This document shows positions 17,905-26,723 of a stretch of 59,741 nt of DNA, in pieces. The stretch spans positions 1-59,741 of the forward strand of contig CAIPYM010000029.1 of assembly GCA_903869345.1 (NCBI GenBank), written 5' to 3'. The first letter of the stretch is position 1; each line of letters begins with the position of its first letter. The translations under genes were made by a program, and so were the position numbers. This stretch comes from an uncultured Pseudomonadota bacterium. Lineage in GTDB: Bacteria; Pseudomonadota; Alphaproteobacteria; UBA9219. Below the pieces are notes generated by a model. That model saw nothing but the letters and a program-made list of their open reading frames with translations, had not been told where the DNA came from and searched no databases.

Positions 17905-17940
17905 CTTTTGTCCACCTCAGATTTCTCTGTACAGACACAA

Positions 17941-17969
17941 AGGATAGCATGAAATTGTTGCATAATCAA
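17941..17969 (-). promoter_or_regulatory. candidate sigma70 promoter for the lipoprotein hydrolase
   Basis: On the minus strand, TTGATT (17969-17964) and TATCCT (17946-17941) are 17 bases apart, about 40 bases upstream of the ATG. The surrounding 60 bases are AT-rich compared with the neighbourhood. I see no gene or other signal in the remaining gap up to 18236. Confidence 0.5.
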
Positions 17970-18236
17970 TAACAAAACAGGATGTATACTTTCTGATCTT
18001 CGCTTACCCCTGACTGAAACAATGGCCGAGTAGGTCATCAGCCTGCCCCTTTCCTCCGTGATTCCCGTGGTCTGTTTTGGGGTCAAGGAACTCCCGATCA
18101 GACCAGCCTGACGTCGTCGTTCAAGCGGTTGAGGGACTCGGGAAAAAAGGAGGGGTGTGTTAGGCTGCGCCCCGCGTTGGGAGAGGCGGGGGTCGCGCTC
18201 CCGGCGAGGTTTGCGTTCAAGCCGGGATGGTTGTTC

Positions 18237-19166
18237 ATGATCCGTCGTTTCGTCGCGCGCGGCACAGGGGCCGCTGGTTGGGGACTCGCCCTTGTTCTGG
18301 TCGTTGCGGTTCTAGGCGCCGCCTCGGAAGGAGCGCTCGCGCAAGTTCCCGAGGAAGGGGGGGGCCCGCTTTCCCCCGCATCCGGGTTTGAGCAGCGCTT
18401 GTCGGCCCTTGAAGCCCAGGTGCAAACGATGACCGGTGCTTCCGAGCAGACCAACCACACGGTTGAGCAAGTGCTGAAAGCCCTGCAACGCCTGCAAAGC
18501 GACACGGACGCGCGGCTCACCAAACTCGAGGCAACACCCACCCCGGTTGCCTCCGCTCCCGCCACGCCTCCTCCGTCAACCCCCAAGCCGACGACTCCCT
18601 CCGCGCCGGCTGCTCCCCCTGCAAACCCCGGCACCGAGTCGGCGGGAAGCCTGAAGGGGGACGACGCCAAAGGGACTCTTGGGGCGCTCACGGTGCAGGA
18701 TGGCAAGGTGACCCGCGCGACCAACACTCCCAAGGCCCCCCCGTTACCTCCAACCTCGTCGGACGGTGGCCTGACCGCACGCGAGCAGTACGAAAAAGCC
18801 TTTGGCCTCCTGCGCCAAGCGGATTACGCGGCGGCGGAAGCTGCGTTGAAGGGCTTCATCACCAAGAACCCCCAAAACGCGCTCGTTGGCAACGCGCGGT
18901 ACTGGTACGCCGAGACTTTTTATGTTCGCAATCGGTTTGACGAGGCCGCCGTCGCTTTTGCGGAAGCCTATCAACAGGATCCCCATGGAAGCAAAGCGCC
19001 CGACAGCCTCTTTAAAATGGCCCTGGCCCTTGCGGGGCTTCACCGCACCGCCGATGCTTGTGCGACGCTGGATGATTTGACCAAGAATCATCCAACTGTC
19101 CCGCCCGCTCTGCGCGTCCGTATTAACCAAGAACGCGCCCGTATGACGTGTTCCAAGGCGCATTAA
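18237..19166 (+). CDS. cpoB: CpoB/YbgF, Tol-Pal system coordinator
   Basis: Periplasmic protein that links outer-membrane constriction by Tol-Pal to septal peptidoglycan synthesis. Order of parts: signal peptide (about 1-35, ending near GALAQ), a coiled-coil trimerisation segment (about 45-95, QRLSALEAQVQTM), a Pro/Ala-rich linker, then C-terminal TPRs starting at AREQYEKAFGLLRQADYAAAE and including ARYWYAETFYVRNRFDEAA. The frame is open upstream to 18129, but ATG 18237 directly gives the signal peptide. tolQRAB and pal, its usual neighbours, are absent. Confidence 0.88.
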   Translation: MIRRFVARGTGAAGWGLALVLVVAVLGAASEGALAQVPEEGGGPLSPASGFEQRLSALEAQVQTMTGASEQTNHTVEQVLKALQRLQSDTDARLTKLEATPTPVASAPATPPPSTPKPTTPSAPAAPPANPGTESAGSLKGDDAKGTLGALTVQDGKVTRATNTPKAPPLPPTSSDGGLTAREQYEKAFGLLRQADYAAAEAALKGFITKNPQNALVGNARYWYAETFYVRNRFDEAAVAFAEAYQQDPHGSKAPDSLFKMALALAGLHRTADACATLDDLTKNHPTVPPALRVRINQERARMTCSKAH

Positions 19167-19226
19167 GGCGCATGAGGGTGGAGCGTCACCGTCATTCCAC
19201 AGAAGGACACTCTCAAAGGATCCCCC

Positions 19227-20069
19227 ATGACTCCTGAGGCCCCCTGGACGATCCCAGCCCTTCGTACGTACAAGGTCCGCGACGGACGGACTCCGCTCGT
19301 GATGCTCACGGCGTACACGGCACCCTTGGCGCGGCTTTTGGATGGCCACGCGGACATGGTGCTCGTGGGCGATAGCCTGGGCATGGTGGTTTACGGCTTT
19401 CCGAGCACCCTGCCTGTCACGTTGGACATGATGATCGCGCATGGCAAGGCTGTCGCCGGGGCTACGCGACGCGCGTTGGTTGTCGTGGATATGCCCTTTG
19501 GCCGTTACCAGGCCTCGCCTGAGTCCGCGTGGACGAGCGCTGCGCGCCTTCTGGCCGAGACCGGCTGCGCCGCCGTGAAGCTGGAAGGCGGCGTCGTCAT
19601 GGCCGAGACCGTGCGGTTTCTGGTTCAGCGCGGGATCCCCGTCATGGGGCACCTGGGGCTCACCCCTCAATCGGTTCAGATCTTGGGGGGCTACAAGATG
19701 CAAGGTCCCACGCCCGAAGCTGGGCGGGCTTTGCGCGAGGATGCGAAGGCCCTGGAAGACGCCGGAGCGTTCAGTGTGGTGGTGGAGGCCGTGCCCGAGC
19801 CTCTTGGCCGCGCGATCACCGAAGCGGTTTCCATTCCCGTGATCGGGATTGGCGCTTCGCCCGCGTGCGACGGGCAGGTGCTTGTCACCGAGGACCTTCT
19901 CGGCTTTTCGGGACTTGCAACCCCGCCTCGGTTCGTTAAGCGCTACGCTGATTTGGGCCGCGCCACCGACGAGGCGATCACGGCCTTTGCCGCCGATGTC
20001 CGCGAAGGCCGCTTTCCGGGGCCTTCAAACGTCTACGCCTCCCCGCGTCCTAAAAAAAAGCGTGTTTGA
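19227..20069 (+). CDS. panB: 3-methyl-2-oxobutanoate hydroxymethyltransferase
   Basis: First committed enzyme of pantothenate synthesis, adding a hydroxymethyl group from methylenetetrahydrofolate to alpha-ketoisovalerate. Family motifs seen are [25 protein letters not shown] with the metal-binding Asp, [30 protein letters not shown], and [16 protein letters not shown]. Length 280 aa is standard; the C-terminus is short and basic. panC is not adjacent. AAAGGA lies 8 bases before the ATG. Confidence 0.96.
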   Translation: MTPEAPWTIPALRTYKVRDGRTPLVMLTAYTAPLARLLDGHADMVLVGDSLGMVVYGFPSTLPVTLDMMIAHGKAVAGATRRALVVVDMPFGRYQASPESAWTSAARLLAETGCAAVKLEGGVVMAETVRFLVQRGIPVMGHLGLTPQSVQILGGYKMQGPTPEAGRALREDAKALEDAGAFSVVVEAVPEPLGRAITEAVSIPVIGIGASPACDGQVLVTEDLLGFSGLATPPRFVKRYADLGRATDEAITAFAADVREGRFPGPSNVYASPRPKKKRV

Positions 20070-20180
20070 ACTCCTACGAATCCCTTGTTTTTTACGCCCT
20101 CTCACCCTCACCCTGCTCCCTCAGGGGAGAGGGAACACCGCCGTGCTTTCCTCAACTCTTGTGCTCGAAAATCCCTGATC

Positions 20181-20199
20181 CTTTTATCGGAGGTTGGCT
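20181..20199. repeat. 19-base element shared with the nuoC tail
   Basis: The sequence from 20181 to 20199 matches 6197-6215 at 18 of 19 positions (ATCGGAGGTTGGCT is identical), and CCCTGAT stands shortly upstream of both copies. Here it lies just before the IS5 remnant; the other copy lies inside the NuoC C-terminal extension. The rest of 20070-20200 shows no gene. Confidence 0.5.
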
Positions 20200-20201
20200 A
20201 T

Positions 20202-20402
20202 AACGGGCCGATCATCCCAGGACGGGTGAACCGTCGGGACCCTATCACGTAGGAAGAAACCATCTACCGCTTGCGACGGCGCATTGCAATGTTCTTCGGA
20301 AAAATTAAGGAAAACAGACGGTTGGTCGTTCGCTACGAAAAAACAGACAACGCGTTCCTCGGCTTCATCGCCCTCGCCGCCATCCTTCTCCATCTTTGCT
20401 AA
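20202..20402 (+). pseudogene. IS5-family transposase C-terminal remnant
   Basis: One reading frame gives PGRVNRRDPIT, a TAG stop at 20250-20252, then EETIYRLRRRIAMFFGKIKE, NRRLVVRYEKT, FLGFIALAAILLHLC and a TAA at 20400-20402. This is the C-terminal end of an IS5-type DDE transposase: the RNRxE-like helix with the catalytic-region Glu position, then the KxxRRxxxRY motif and the hydrophobic end. The TAG sits where a conserved Tyr-Asp pair is expected. The N-terminal three quarters are missing. No terminal inverted repeats were recognised. Confidence 0.75.
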
Positions 20403-20532
20403 CAGTGCCTACTCCTTTACTCACGCATACGTCGAACTTCCTTTATTCGCTCCGTCCTAGGCGGAGGTTTTGCATGTCTGATAAAAGCGCACGAAGTCTA
20501 TTTTCCCCTTTGATGACAATGGGTTGAGATGG
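20403..20532. other. intergenic, IS-remnant flank
   Basis: No open gene. A small inverted repeat (CTCCG and CGGAG around CCTAGG, 20450-20466) followed by GTTTT could be a weak terminator on the plus strand after the transposase remnant. Nothing else is recognised up to the tRNA. Confidence 0.3.
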
Positions 20533-20607
20533 TGGTGCTGCCGCGGGGAATTGAACCCCGGACCCCGTCCTTACCAAGGACGTGCTCTACCCCTGAGCTA
20601 CGGCAGC
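20533..20607 (-). tRNA. tRNA-Thr (GGT)
   Basis: Complete cloverleaf on the minus strand. The acceptor stem GCTGCCG pairs with CGGCAGC. The D-arm is TAGCTCAGGGGTAGAGCA. The anticodon stem CGTCC/GGACG encloses TTGGTAA with anticodon GGT. The T-arm has GGGGTTCAATTCCCC, and CCA is encoded at the 3' end. Length is 75 bases including CCA. Confidence 0.97.
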
Positions 20608-21045
20608 GGTGTGAAGAACGGTCCGGGTTGTGCCACAGGCGCGGATAACGCGCAACTTTCCCTGCTCTTTCCCCAGGGCTGTTCAGTACAGGAACGACTT
20701 GGCAGAGGGCCTCGATTGCGAGTGAGGGACGAAAGAGACGCAGAGCCTTGGTGTGATCTCCCCTTTTCTCAGTCCCACCCCCGTCATCAACGCTGTTGGA
20801 GGGGGCCTGAAGCAGCGGGGTGGAGGGTACGGGCCGCTTACACCCCCCTAAAAAACTAAACAGGGACGAACCTTTTGATGATCAAACTTAATGGACGTTT
20901 TGGACGTAAGGCGAGAGCCTTCTTTCCGATCGAAAAGAGGTTAAAACAACAATGGCCATGCCGGAAGAGTTTTTTAAAGAGGAGGGCGTTTTGATCAGAA
21001 TCAGGTGCCCGAGCACCAGGAAGGCACCCGCTGTCTGTGCCATGC
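20608..21045. other. intergenic region upstream of the atp operon
   Basis: About 440 bases with no convincing gene; an open frame through it is an extension of atpI. It contains two small hairpins (AAGGC/GCCTT at 20908-20921; GGTGC/GCACC near 21004-21018). No RNA family was recognised. Confidence 0.4.
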
Positions 21046-21074
21046 TTGACAGGCTACGGAGGGCTCCCTACCGT
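21046..21074 (+). promoter_or_regulatory. sigma70 promoter of the F0 ATP synthase operon
   Basis: A perfect -35 TTGACA (21046-21051), 17 bases, then TACCGT (21069-21074). A transcript from here would begin near 21081 and reach the GTG of atpI after about 27 bases. This also argues that the open frame upstream of 21108 is not translated. Confidence 0.65.
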
Positions 21075-21107
21075 CCCTCCAATTCGGCAAGGGTAAGGCG
21101 AGGCCCC

Positions 21108-21407
21108 GTGGATCAATTCCCTGCTCATGCCACGCTGGCACGTCGCATCGCGGAAGCCCGCTTTGCGGCTCGACGCGCATCGTTGGGCGGGGCGTCTGCC
21201 GAAGGGCCTCGCAAGGGCTCCGGGCGTCCTTCGAGCCTGGGGCGGGCCGGGGTGGATTTGGGCGCGTCGGTGGTGGGTGGGGCTCTGGTCGGGTGGATTC
21301 TTGATGAGGCGTTCGGTACGATGCCGTGGGGTCTGATCGGGATGATGTTTCTGGGATTTATCGCGGGGTTCGTGCAAATTCTGCGGTCGTTCGGCACGTT
21401 ACGTTAG
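21108..21407 (+). CDS. atpI: AtpI, F0F1 ATP synthase assembly protein
   Basis: Small membrane protein (99 aa) helping assembly of the ATP synthase c-ring. The family core is LGASVVGGALVGWILDEAFG followed by MPWGLIGMMFLGFIAGFVQILR, two membrane segments joined by a short loop. The start is set at GTG 21108, with GGCGAGG 4 bases upstream and a promoter 34 bases upstream; the frame is open back to 20952, but that part would contain the promoter. The N-terminal 40 residues are charged, as in other alphaproteobacterial AtpI. Confidence 0.85.
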   Translation: MDQFPAHATLARRIAEARFAARRASLGGASAEGPRKGSGRPSSLGRAGVDLGASVVGGALVGWILDEAFGTMPWGLIGMMFLGFIAGFVQILRSFGTLR

Positions 21408-21416
21408 GCAGGGGTC

Positions 21417-22169
21417 ATGACGTCGCCCATTGAACAGTTTGAAATCCACACCCTGACGGCCCCCCTTTTCCATGTGGGCGCCTCGCCCGTGGCGTTCACG
21501 AGTTCGGCCGCGTGGATGATCGTCGCCGGAACGCTCTGTTTGGGGGGCATGGCGCTCGCCCTTCGCAAACAAGCCCTGGTGCCAGGACGGGCTCAGGCCG
21601 TGGTTGAGGCCCTTTACGACATGATCGTGGACCTGGTGGACAACGCGGCCGGTGAAAAGTCGCGCCCCTTTTTCCCGTTCATCTTTGCTCTGTTCCTGTT
21701 CATCATGGCCTGCAACCTGATGGGCATGATGCCCCATGTGCTGACCGTGACGAGTCACCTGGCCGTGAATCTTGCCCTGGCTGGGATTCTCTTCCTCGTG
21801 ATTTTCACAACGGGGTTGGTGCGGAACGGGCTTGGGTTTTTTCGCCTCTTTCTTCCCCCCGGTGTTCCGATGCTCTTGGTGCCGTTTATGGTTCTGATCG
21901 AGCTGGTCTCGTTTCTGATCCGCCCGTTCAGTTTGTCCATGCGGTTGGCCGCGAACATGTTCGCGGGGCACATCCTCATGAAAGTTTTTGCGGGCATGAC
22001 GGCGGGTCTTGTGGCGACCATGAGCGGTTTGGCGGTTGTCGGAATCTTGCCCCTGGTCCTGAACGTCGCTATCATCGGGTTCGAGTTTTTTGTGGCTCTT
22101 TTGCAAGCGTATATCTTTGCCATCCTTTCGGCGGTTTACCTTCGAGACGCCCTTGAAGTTCACCACTAA
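21417..22169 (+). CDS. atpB: ATP synthase F0 subunit a
   Basis: Proton-channel subunit of ATP synthase, 250 aa, with five to six membrane segments. The essential Arg lies in RPFSLSMRLAANMFAGH (about 160-176), and a conserved helix near the end reads FVALLQAYIFAILSAVYL. It starts 9 bases after atpI. Together with subunits b, b' and c it forms the membrane sector; the F1 genes are elsewhere, as usual in alphaproteobacteria. Confidence 0.97.
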   Translation: MTSPIEQFEIHTLTAPLFHVGASPVAFTSSAAWMIVAGTLCLGGMALALRKQALVPGRAQAVVEALYDMIVDLVDNAAGEKSRPFFPFIFALFLFIMACNLMGMMPHVLTVTSHLAVNLALAGILFLVIFTTGLVRNGLGFFRLFLPPGVPMLLVPFMVLIELVSFLIRPFSLSMRLAANMFAGHILMKVFAGMTAGLVATMSGLAVVGILPLVLNVAIIGFEFFVALLQAYIFAILSAVYLRDALEVHH

Positions 22170-22209
22170 CACCCCCTTTTCCCCCAGCCCCTCGTGAGGA
22201 GATAACATT

Positions 22210-22440
22210 ATGGACGACGGTTCAACCATCAGGTTTCTTGGCGCCGGAATTGCCATGGTCGGAGCTCTGGGGGCCGGGATTGGCCTCGGCGCGGTGTTCT
22301 ATGCCTGGCTGGGGGCCATTGCACGGAATCCTTCGGCGGATGCCAAGCTCAAGCAAGTCGGCCTGATTGGTTTTGCGGCGACCGAGCTCGTCCTTTTGAT
22401 GAGCTTCACGGTCGCGGCTCTGCTGATTTTCGCCGTTTGA
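22210..22440 (+). CDS. atpE: ATP synthase F0 subunit c
   Basis: Ring-forming proteolipid, 76 aa, with two membrane helices. Helix 1 is Gly-rich (GAGIAMVGALGAGIGLGAVF), the polar loop has ARNPSA, and helix 2 carries the proton-binding Glu in FAATELVLLMSF (about residue 59). GAGGAG lies 7 bases before the ATG, a strong site consistent with the high number of c subunits needed. It overlaps the next start as TGATG. Confidence 0.97.
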   Translation: MDDGSTIRFLGAGIAMVGALGAGIGLGAVFYAWLGAIARNPSADAKLKQVGLIGFAATELVLLMSFTVAALLIFAV

Positions 22441-23078
22441 TGCCGCCAAGGGTCGGACAACAGGCTGTGGGTGCGTCCCTCCTTTTTTCGCGTCCCGGTG
22501 AGCGGTCCTGGGGAGGCTTTGCGCAGGGCCGCGTGAGCGGAGCCGCCCTGGGCTTTGCCGCTGGCGGGGTGGGGACGGGGATTCCGTCCGCCCTGGCCTC
22601 CGGGGGGGAGCGCACCGAGCCGGGGCTGCCGCAGCTCGACCCCACCTTGTACGCGGGACAGGTCTTTTGGCTGGTCGTTCTCTTCGGCCTTTTCTACCTT
22701 GTCCTACGGTTTGGTGTGTTGCCGCAAATGCGGCGAATCCGGGACAAACGCCACATGGCGCTTGAGGTGGATTTGACCGCAGCGGCGGCGGCGAATGACC
22801 GCGCAGCGGCGATTCGGTCCCAAATCAAGGACCTGTTGGCCGAAGCGCACGCCGAGGCGCGGGCCAAGATCGTTGCTCGCACTGCTGACATCAAGCAGGC
22901 GATTCAAAGCCGTGAAGACACGAATCAGGGTGCTCTGCAGCAGCGGATTCTTCAAGCCGACGAAACACTTGCGACCTCGCAGGAGCAAGCCATGCAAGAG
23001 CTTCCCAGGGATGTGACATCCCTGGCCGAAGGGCTTGCACAGCGCGTTCTTGTAGCCGCCGGAGGGCGCGACGGATGA
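22440..23078 (+). CDS. atpF': ATP synthase F0 subunit b'
   Basis: One half of the b/b' peripheral stalk. The membrane segment (QVFWLVVLFGLFYLVL, about 74-90) is followed by a long charged coiled coil with many Ala, Arg, Glu and Gln residues (about 95-200). LPQLDPTLYAGQ just before the membrane segment is typical of b'. The N-terminal 65 residues are a Gly/Ala-rich extension that is longer than I expect for the family. The ATG overlaps the atpE stop and its 3' end overlaps atpF (ATGA). Confidence 0.9.
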   Translation: MPPRVGQQAVGASLLFSRPGERSWGGFAQGRVSGAALGFAAGGVGTGIPSALASGGERTEPGLPQLDPTLYAGQVFWLVVLFGLFYLVLRFGVLPQMRRIRDKRHMALEVDLTAAAAANDRAAAIRSQIKDLLAEAHAEARAKIVARTADIKQAIQSREDTNQGALQQRILQADETLATSQEQAMQELPRDVTSLAEGLAQRVLVAAGGRDG

Positions 23079-23611
23079 CGATCTCCCCTGCATTTCCCAG
23101 CGTTCTGGCGTGGTTGCTCAATCCCCTGACGTGGTACACGGTCGCGCTTGGGATGTTTCTAGGGGTGTTTCTGAAATTCGCCGGACGTCCCGTCGGCAAG
23201 GCCATTGATTCCCGCATTGAGAGCGTGCGCTACGAGCTTGACGAGGCTCAGCGTCTTCGCGCCGAAGCCCTGGCTCTTCTGGAAAGCGCACGGGTTGAAG
23301 AAACCGAGGCGCATGCACGGACCCAGGCGCTCCGGACTGAGGCCGAGCAGGAAATTGCCCGGATACGGACCGAAGCGGAAGCCAACCTGGAGCAGACGTT
23401 GCGCCGCCGAGAAGTCCAAGCCAACGACCGCATTCGCCTGATGATCGAAGACGCCGAGCGCACCGTCTACGCGACGTTGCGGGATCGTGCCCTGGCCGAG
23501 GCCCAACGCACGCTGGCCGAACGTTTGACGCCCGCTCAGGCCGACGCGGTCGTTGATCGGGCGCTCGATGACCTCCCGCGCCTTTTGGAGGCCGCACCCC
23601 GTCGGGGGTAA
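23075..23611 (+). CDS. atpF: ATP synthase F0 subunit b
   Basis: Second peripheral-stalk subunit, 178 aa. One N-terminal membrane segment (about 18-36, WYTVALGMFLGVFLKF) is followed by IDSRIESVRYELDEAQRLR and a long coiled coil. It is coupled to b' by an ATGA overlap and is the last gene of the operon. Having two different b-type subunits is usual in alphaproteobacteria. Confidence 0.94.
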   Translation: MTISPAFPSVLAWLLNPLTWYTVALGMFLGVFLKFAGRPVGKAIDSRIESVRYELDEAQRLRAEALALLESARVEETEAHARTQALRTEAEQEIARIRTEAEANLEQTLRRREVQANDRIRLMIEDAERTVYATLRDRALAEAQRTLAERLTPAQADAVVDRALDDLPRLLEAAPRRG

Positions 23612-23785
23612 TGCGGTTTGCCCTTCGAGGGGAGACACGCCCGTGTTGCGCCTTGGTCTTCAGTCACCGACTCCGAAAAAGCCCTGGTGTGAGGAACGGC
23701 GCATTTTGAGCACACGAGTTGCGAGAATCACGGCAGTGTCCCTCTTGAGGGTGAGTTAGGGGGCTTGGAACTCTACAAAAACAAG

Positions 23786-23900
23786 CCTTTTTTCTCACTC
23801 GGCTCCGTCTCGCGGACCCTGACGAAAGCCGGAATCCCAAAGGAGTCGTCTACGCTCTTCTCAGCCTTTCGGGGGCCCGGCCTTCGCCAGAACAACGGGG
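23786..23900. repeat. decayed REP-like palindromic repeat
   Basis: From about 23820 the sequence resembles the family-1 repeat (GAAAGCCGGAATCCC, then CGGCCTTCGCC) but with substitutions that break both stems. Immediately before, CCTTTTTTCTCACTCGG matches a stretch near 38472 almost exactly. The rest of the gap 23612-23994 contains no gene. Confidence 0.55.
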
Positions 23901-23994
23901 GGCGACGACGAAGAGGCTGTGCTTTGTGCCCCCCCAGAGGCGTGGTAGAATGAGAGCCTGTCCAGGCTCACCGTCTCGCACGAGGGGAATTTCC

Positions 23995-24780
23995 ATGAAC
24001 GACGACACTTTTAGCGATTCCTGCGATCGCTCGACCGCTTTTGGGTGGAGTCGGTTTCTGTCGGCGATGGTGCTGGCGATGGGGCTCGCGGCGATTGGGT
24101 ATTTCCCCAGCATGGCGGCTCTGCGGTGGGTGGCCAACACCCACACCGTGACGGTCAAGGGCCTGGCCGATCGGACGGTCAAGGCGGATCTCGCGCTTTG
24201 GCCGTTGCGTCTGGTGGTTGTGGATGATGACATCACGCGGGCTCAAGAGCAGCTTCAACGCAACAAGGCCACGCTCCTCGCGTTTCTCGTCAAACAGGGC
24301 TTGACGGAGGACGAGGTGACGGAGGGCAGCACCCTCCTTCGCGATCGTTTGGCGGCGGAGTATGTGAGTCGGGATTCGGTGACTCCCGGCACGCGGTTTG
24401 TGCTGACCTCCGATGTGCGGGTGCGCTCGCCGCGCATTGAGGCCGTTCAAGCGGTTGCACGGCAGACGAGCGACCTGGCCAAGGCGGGGGTTGTGTTGGC
24501 CGCAGGGGAGGGGAGCTCGTCCCTGGTTGCGCCCTATTTCCTGTTCACCAAGCTCAACGTCATCAAGCCTGAGATGGTTGCTGAGGCGACCGCGAACGCG
24601 CGAATCGCGGCCTTGCAATTCGTGCACGACTCGGGGGTTGCGCTCGGTCCGTTGGTCAGCGCCTCGCAAGGGCAAGTGGAGATTCTCCCCTTTGATCCCA
24701 CGCCCGGCGCTCAAGAGGAACTTCAGCCGACCAAGACGGTGCGGCTCGTCTCCACCGTGACGTACGCCGTAGGGCCGTAG
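23995..24780 (+). CDS. SIMPL-domain (DUF541) envelope protein
   Basis: A 261-aa protein with one N-terminal membrane anchor (about 20-43) and a SIMPL/DUF541 domain in the rest, related to COG2859/YggE. Visible elements are TVTVKGLADRTVKADLALW at the domain start, the segment with LTEDEVTEGSTLL, and YFLFTKLNVIKPEMV near the end. It probably faces the periplasm; the molecular role of the family is not established. The ATG at 23995 has GAGGGG 7 bases upstream, so the longer frame is not used. Confidence 0.8.
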   Translation: MNDDTFSDSCDRSTAFGWSRFLSAMVLAMGLAAIGYFPSMAALRWVANTHTVTVKGLADRTVKADLALWPLRLVVVDDDITRAQEQLQRNKATLLAFLVKQGLTEDEVTEGSTLLRDRLAAEYVSRDSVTPGTRFVLTSDVRVRSPRIEAVQAVARQTSDLAKAGVVLAAGEGSSSLVAPYFLFTKLNVIKPEMVAEATANARIAALQFVHDSGVALGPLVSASQGQVEILPFDPTPGAQEELQPTKTVRLVSTVTYAVGP

Positions 24781-24913
24781 GTTCGGGACGAAAGGGTTTA
24801 CGGAGGGCTCGGGATCGGGGGGATACCAAGGTGGCATTGGTTTGGTGTTATGGGAGAGAGATGGACAAAATCATGGGCTCTTTGTCGGGTTTGCTGTTCC
24901 CTGAAAACAAAGG

Positions 24914-26599
24914 CTAACGGGCGTCGGACACACAGAGATTTTTCGTTTGAAACACGGCCTTGGACGAGTCGGACTCACCGCAGAAATCAATCACAAACGC
25001 CAAGTTGTGCTGTCGCGCGTAGGCGAGTCGTTCATCGTGGGTCCGCAGGGCTTGAACTTCGGTGAGTCGTTGTCGCCAGATCGGGTAGTAGGAAGGACTC
25101 CACATCACGGCCGCGCCCCGTTTTGTATCAACCCAGACCGAACGGTGGGCGGTGTGTTCAAAAATCAAGCTGCTGGAGAACCACGGACCTGACGATGATA
25201 ACTCCACAAGGAAAACCGCTTCGGGTGGTGTATGGGCACGAGCCCATGTCCCGACAGTGGCCCATTTAGCAAGAACGGTGTCCTCGGCCTGGATCTCTTG
25301 CCACATCGAAAGACCGCGAAAGAGAGCCACGACGGGCAAGCAAGTAAGAACCATGAACAGGATGAACCCCTGGGAACGCTCAAACCTTTTGCCTCCTGCC
25401 CAGGACAAAGCGGACTCGCCACGCCACACGCTTAAAATCACCACAAGAGGCGCAAGAACCAATGCGGAAAAATTCACGGCACACATTGAAAGACCCAGCA
25501 AAGCCCCTAAGCTCCGCTCGACAGGGGTTTTCGGGGTCAACAACCACCGCGTAGCCACGGCTACTCCGCCGAGCACGGCCAACACATGCAGGAACGCGCC
25601 GACACGCAACAGGTGAAGATTCAGCGCTAACGGATTTGATGTGATCCAAGGAAGAACAATCCCTAGTCCATAAACGGCTCCGTAGGCGCCCAGTAACCGC
25701 AAGAACGGTCGCGCGGGGTCTTTCAGAATCGTCAACGCGAAGCCCGCGAGCACAAACACAGTGGCCAGGGCTAACATCTCGGAAAGGGGACTCGACAAAA
25801 ACAGAAAATGGAACGGAAAGTACTCCTTAAGGTAGGCGACATAATCGAAGGTAAGGGGTGCCCCTACCTCGGGATTCGCCCCCACGTTGACCAGCACAGG
25901 GACGGCACACGCCAGAGCCACACTCAGCCCCAGCGCGGTTTGACCCCAGAAAGCCTTTGTTCGCCACCTTTGCCGCGCCAACGTTCCCCCGACCAGGGCG
26001 AGCGGAACGATGTTCCAGACCGCAACAAAGGGCGTGAAGAAAAAAACGACCCCGTTCAACCCCAGCGCCCGTGCCCAATGCCCACGCGCAAGCGAAGCCA
26101 ACATCAACAGAGTCAGGCCTAACGTGAAGCTGGTGTGCGTCAACGCGATACTGAACAGGTCCCCAATCCCTGCGTAGGACCCCTCTCTGCGCAGCAACAG
26201 CGGAGTCAGAGCAATCATGGCCGCAAAAAGGGCACGGGCCTCCCGCGTGCGGAGGCCTAAACAATCGGCGCACGCTAAAAAGCCCACAAAAGCCAGAAAA
26301 CGCGCGGCGATGTGCAGCCCCAAGAAAAGCCAAAACGGATCCATGGAGCGCCCCACGCCCCGCAACGCCAACCAAAGGCCGGACGCATAGAAACGCAGGG
26401 ATTGAATGAAGGGGTCGTGCGCGAACGCCGGCTCATCGTAAAGCGCGTCCACAATGGGCAAGTGAAAGACGTTGTTATCGGCCCCAAACAGAAAACCCGA
26501 CACCGCGACAGAGAGCAGGGCACCGAGCAGCGCGATGATCAGACGTTCCCCCAGATCCGCGCGGGCCGAGGGGGGGGGTGTCGTCGGGTCCTCAACCAT
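24914..26599 (-). CDS. polytopic membrane protein, GT-C-like
   Basis: A 561-aa protein with about ten or more membrane segments filling residues 20-440 and a soluble C-terminal part (about 440-560). An early periplasmic loop has DEPAFAHDPFIQ, of the kind where GT-C glycosyltransferases carry acidic residues. The C-terminal domain has TVGTWARAHTPPEA and SSSLIFEHTAHRSVWVD, patterns seen in membrane proteins of glycan metabolism. I do not recognise a specific family. The ATG at 26599 is chosen because the frame upstream encodes a low-complexity Arg-rich stretch antisense to ugd. It is divergent from ugd. Confidence 0.65.
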   Translation of the reverse strand: MVEDPTTPPPSARADLGERLIIALLGALLSVAVSGFLFGADNNVFHLPIVDALYDEPAFAHDPFIQSLRFYASGLWLALRGVGRSMDPFWLFLGLHIAARFLAFVGFLACADCLGLRTREARALFAAMIALTPLLLRREGSYAGIGDLFSIALTHTSFTLGLTLLMLASLARGHWARALGLNGVVFFFTPFVAVWNIVPLALVGGTLARQRWRTKAFWGQTALGLSVALACAVPVLVNVGANPEVGAPLTFDYVAYLKEYFPFHFLFLSSPLSEMLALATVFVLAGFALTILKDPARPFLRLLGAYGAVYGLGIVLPWITSNPLALNLHLLRVGAFLHVLAVLGGVAVATRWLLTPKTPVERSLGALLGLSMCAVNFSALVLAPLVVILSVWRGESALSWAGGKRFERSQGFILFMVLTCLPVVALFRGLSMWQEIQAEDTVLAKWATVGTWARAHTPPEAVFLVELSSSGPWFSSSLIFEHTAHRSVWVDTKRGAAVMWSPSYYPIWRQRLTEVQALRTHDERLAYARQHNLAFVIDFCGESDSSKAVFQTKNLCVSDAR

Positions 26600-26723
26600 T
26601 GCGCAAAATCTCCAGAGGACGAACCAAAACGGGTGAGGTATAACGCATCCTAGCCTTCGGACAAGCCGGGGGTGGGCTTTCCAACAACGCGGATCTCGCG
26701 AAAGGATGAAGGGACGTACAGCC

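Noticed and set aside
20524-20859. Open frame on the plus strand opposite tRNA-Thr
   Set aside because: The first 30 codons are the complement of the tRNA, a typical spurious gene.
20952-21107. N-terminal extension of AtpI
   Set aside because: A perfect -35 TTGACA with a 17-base spacer lies inside it, and a GTG with a ribosome site at 21108 gives the normal protein length.
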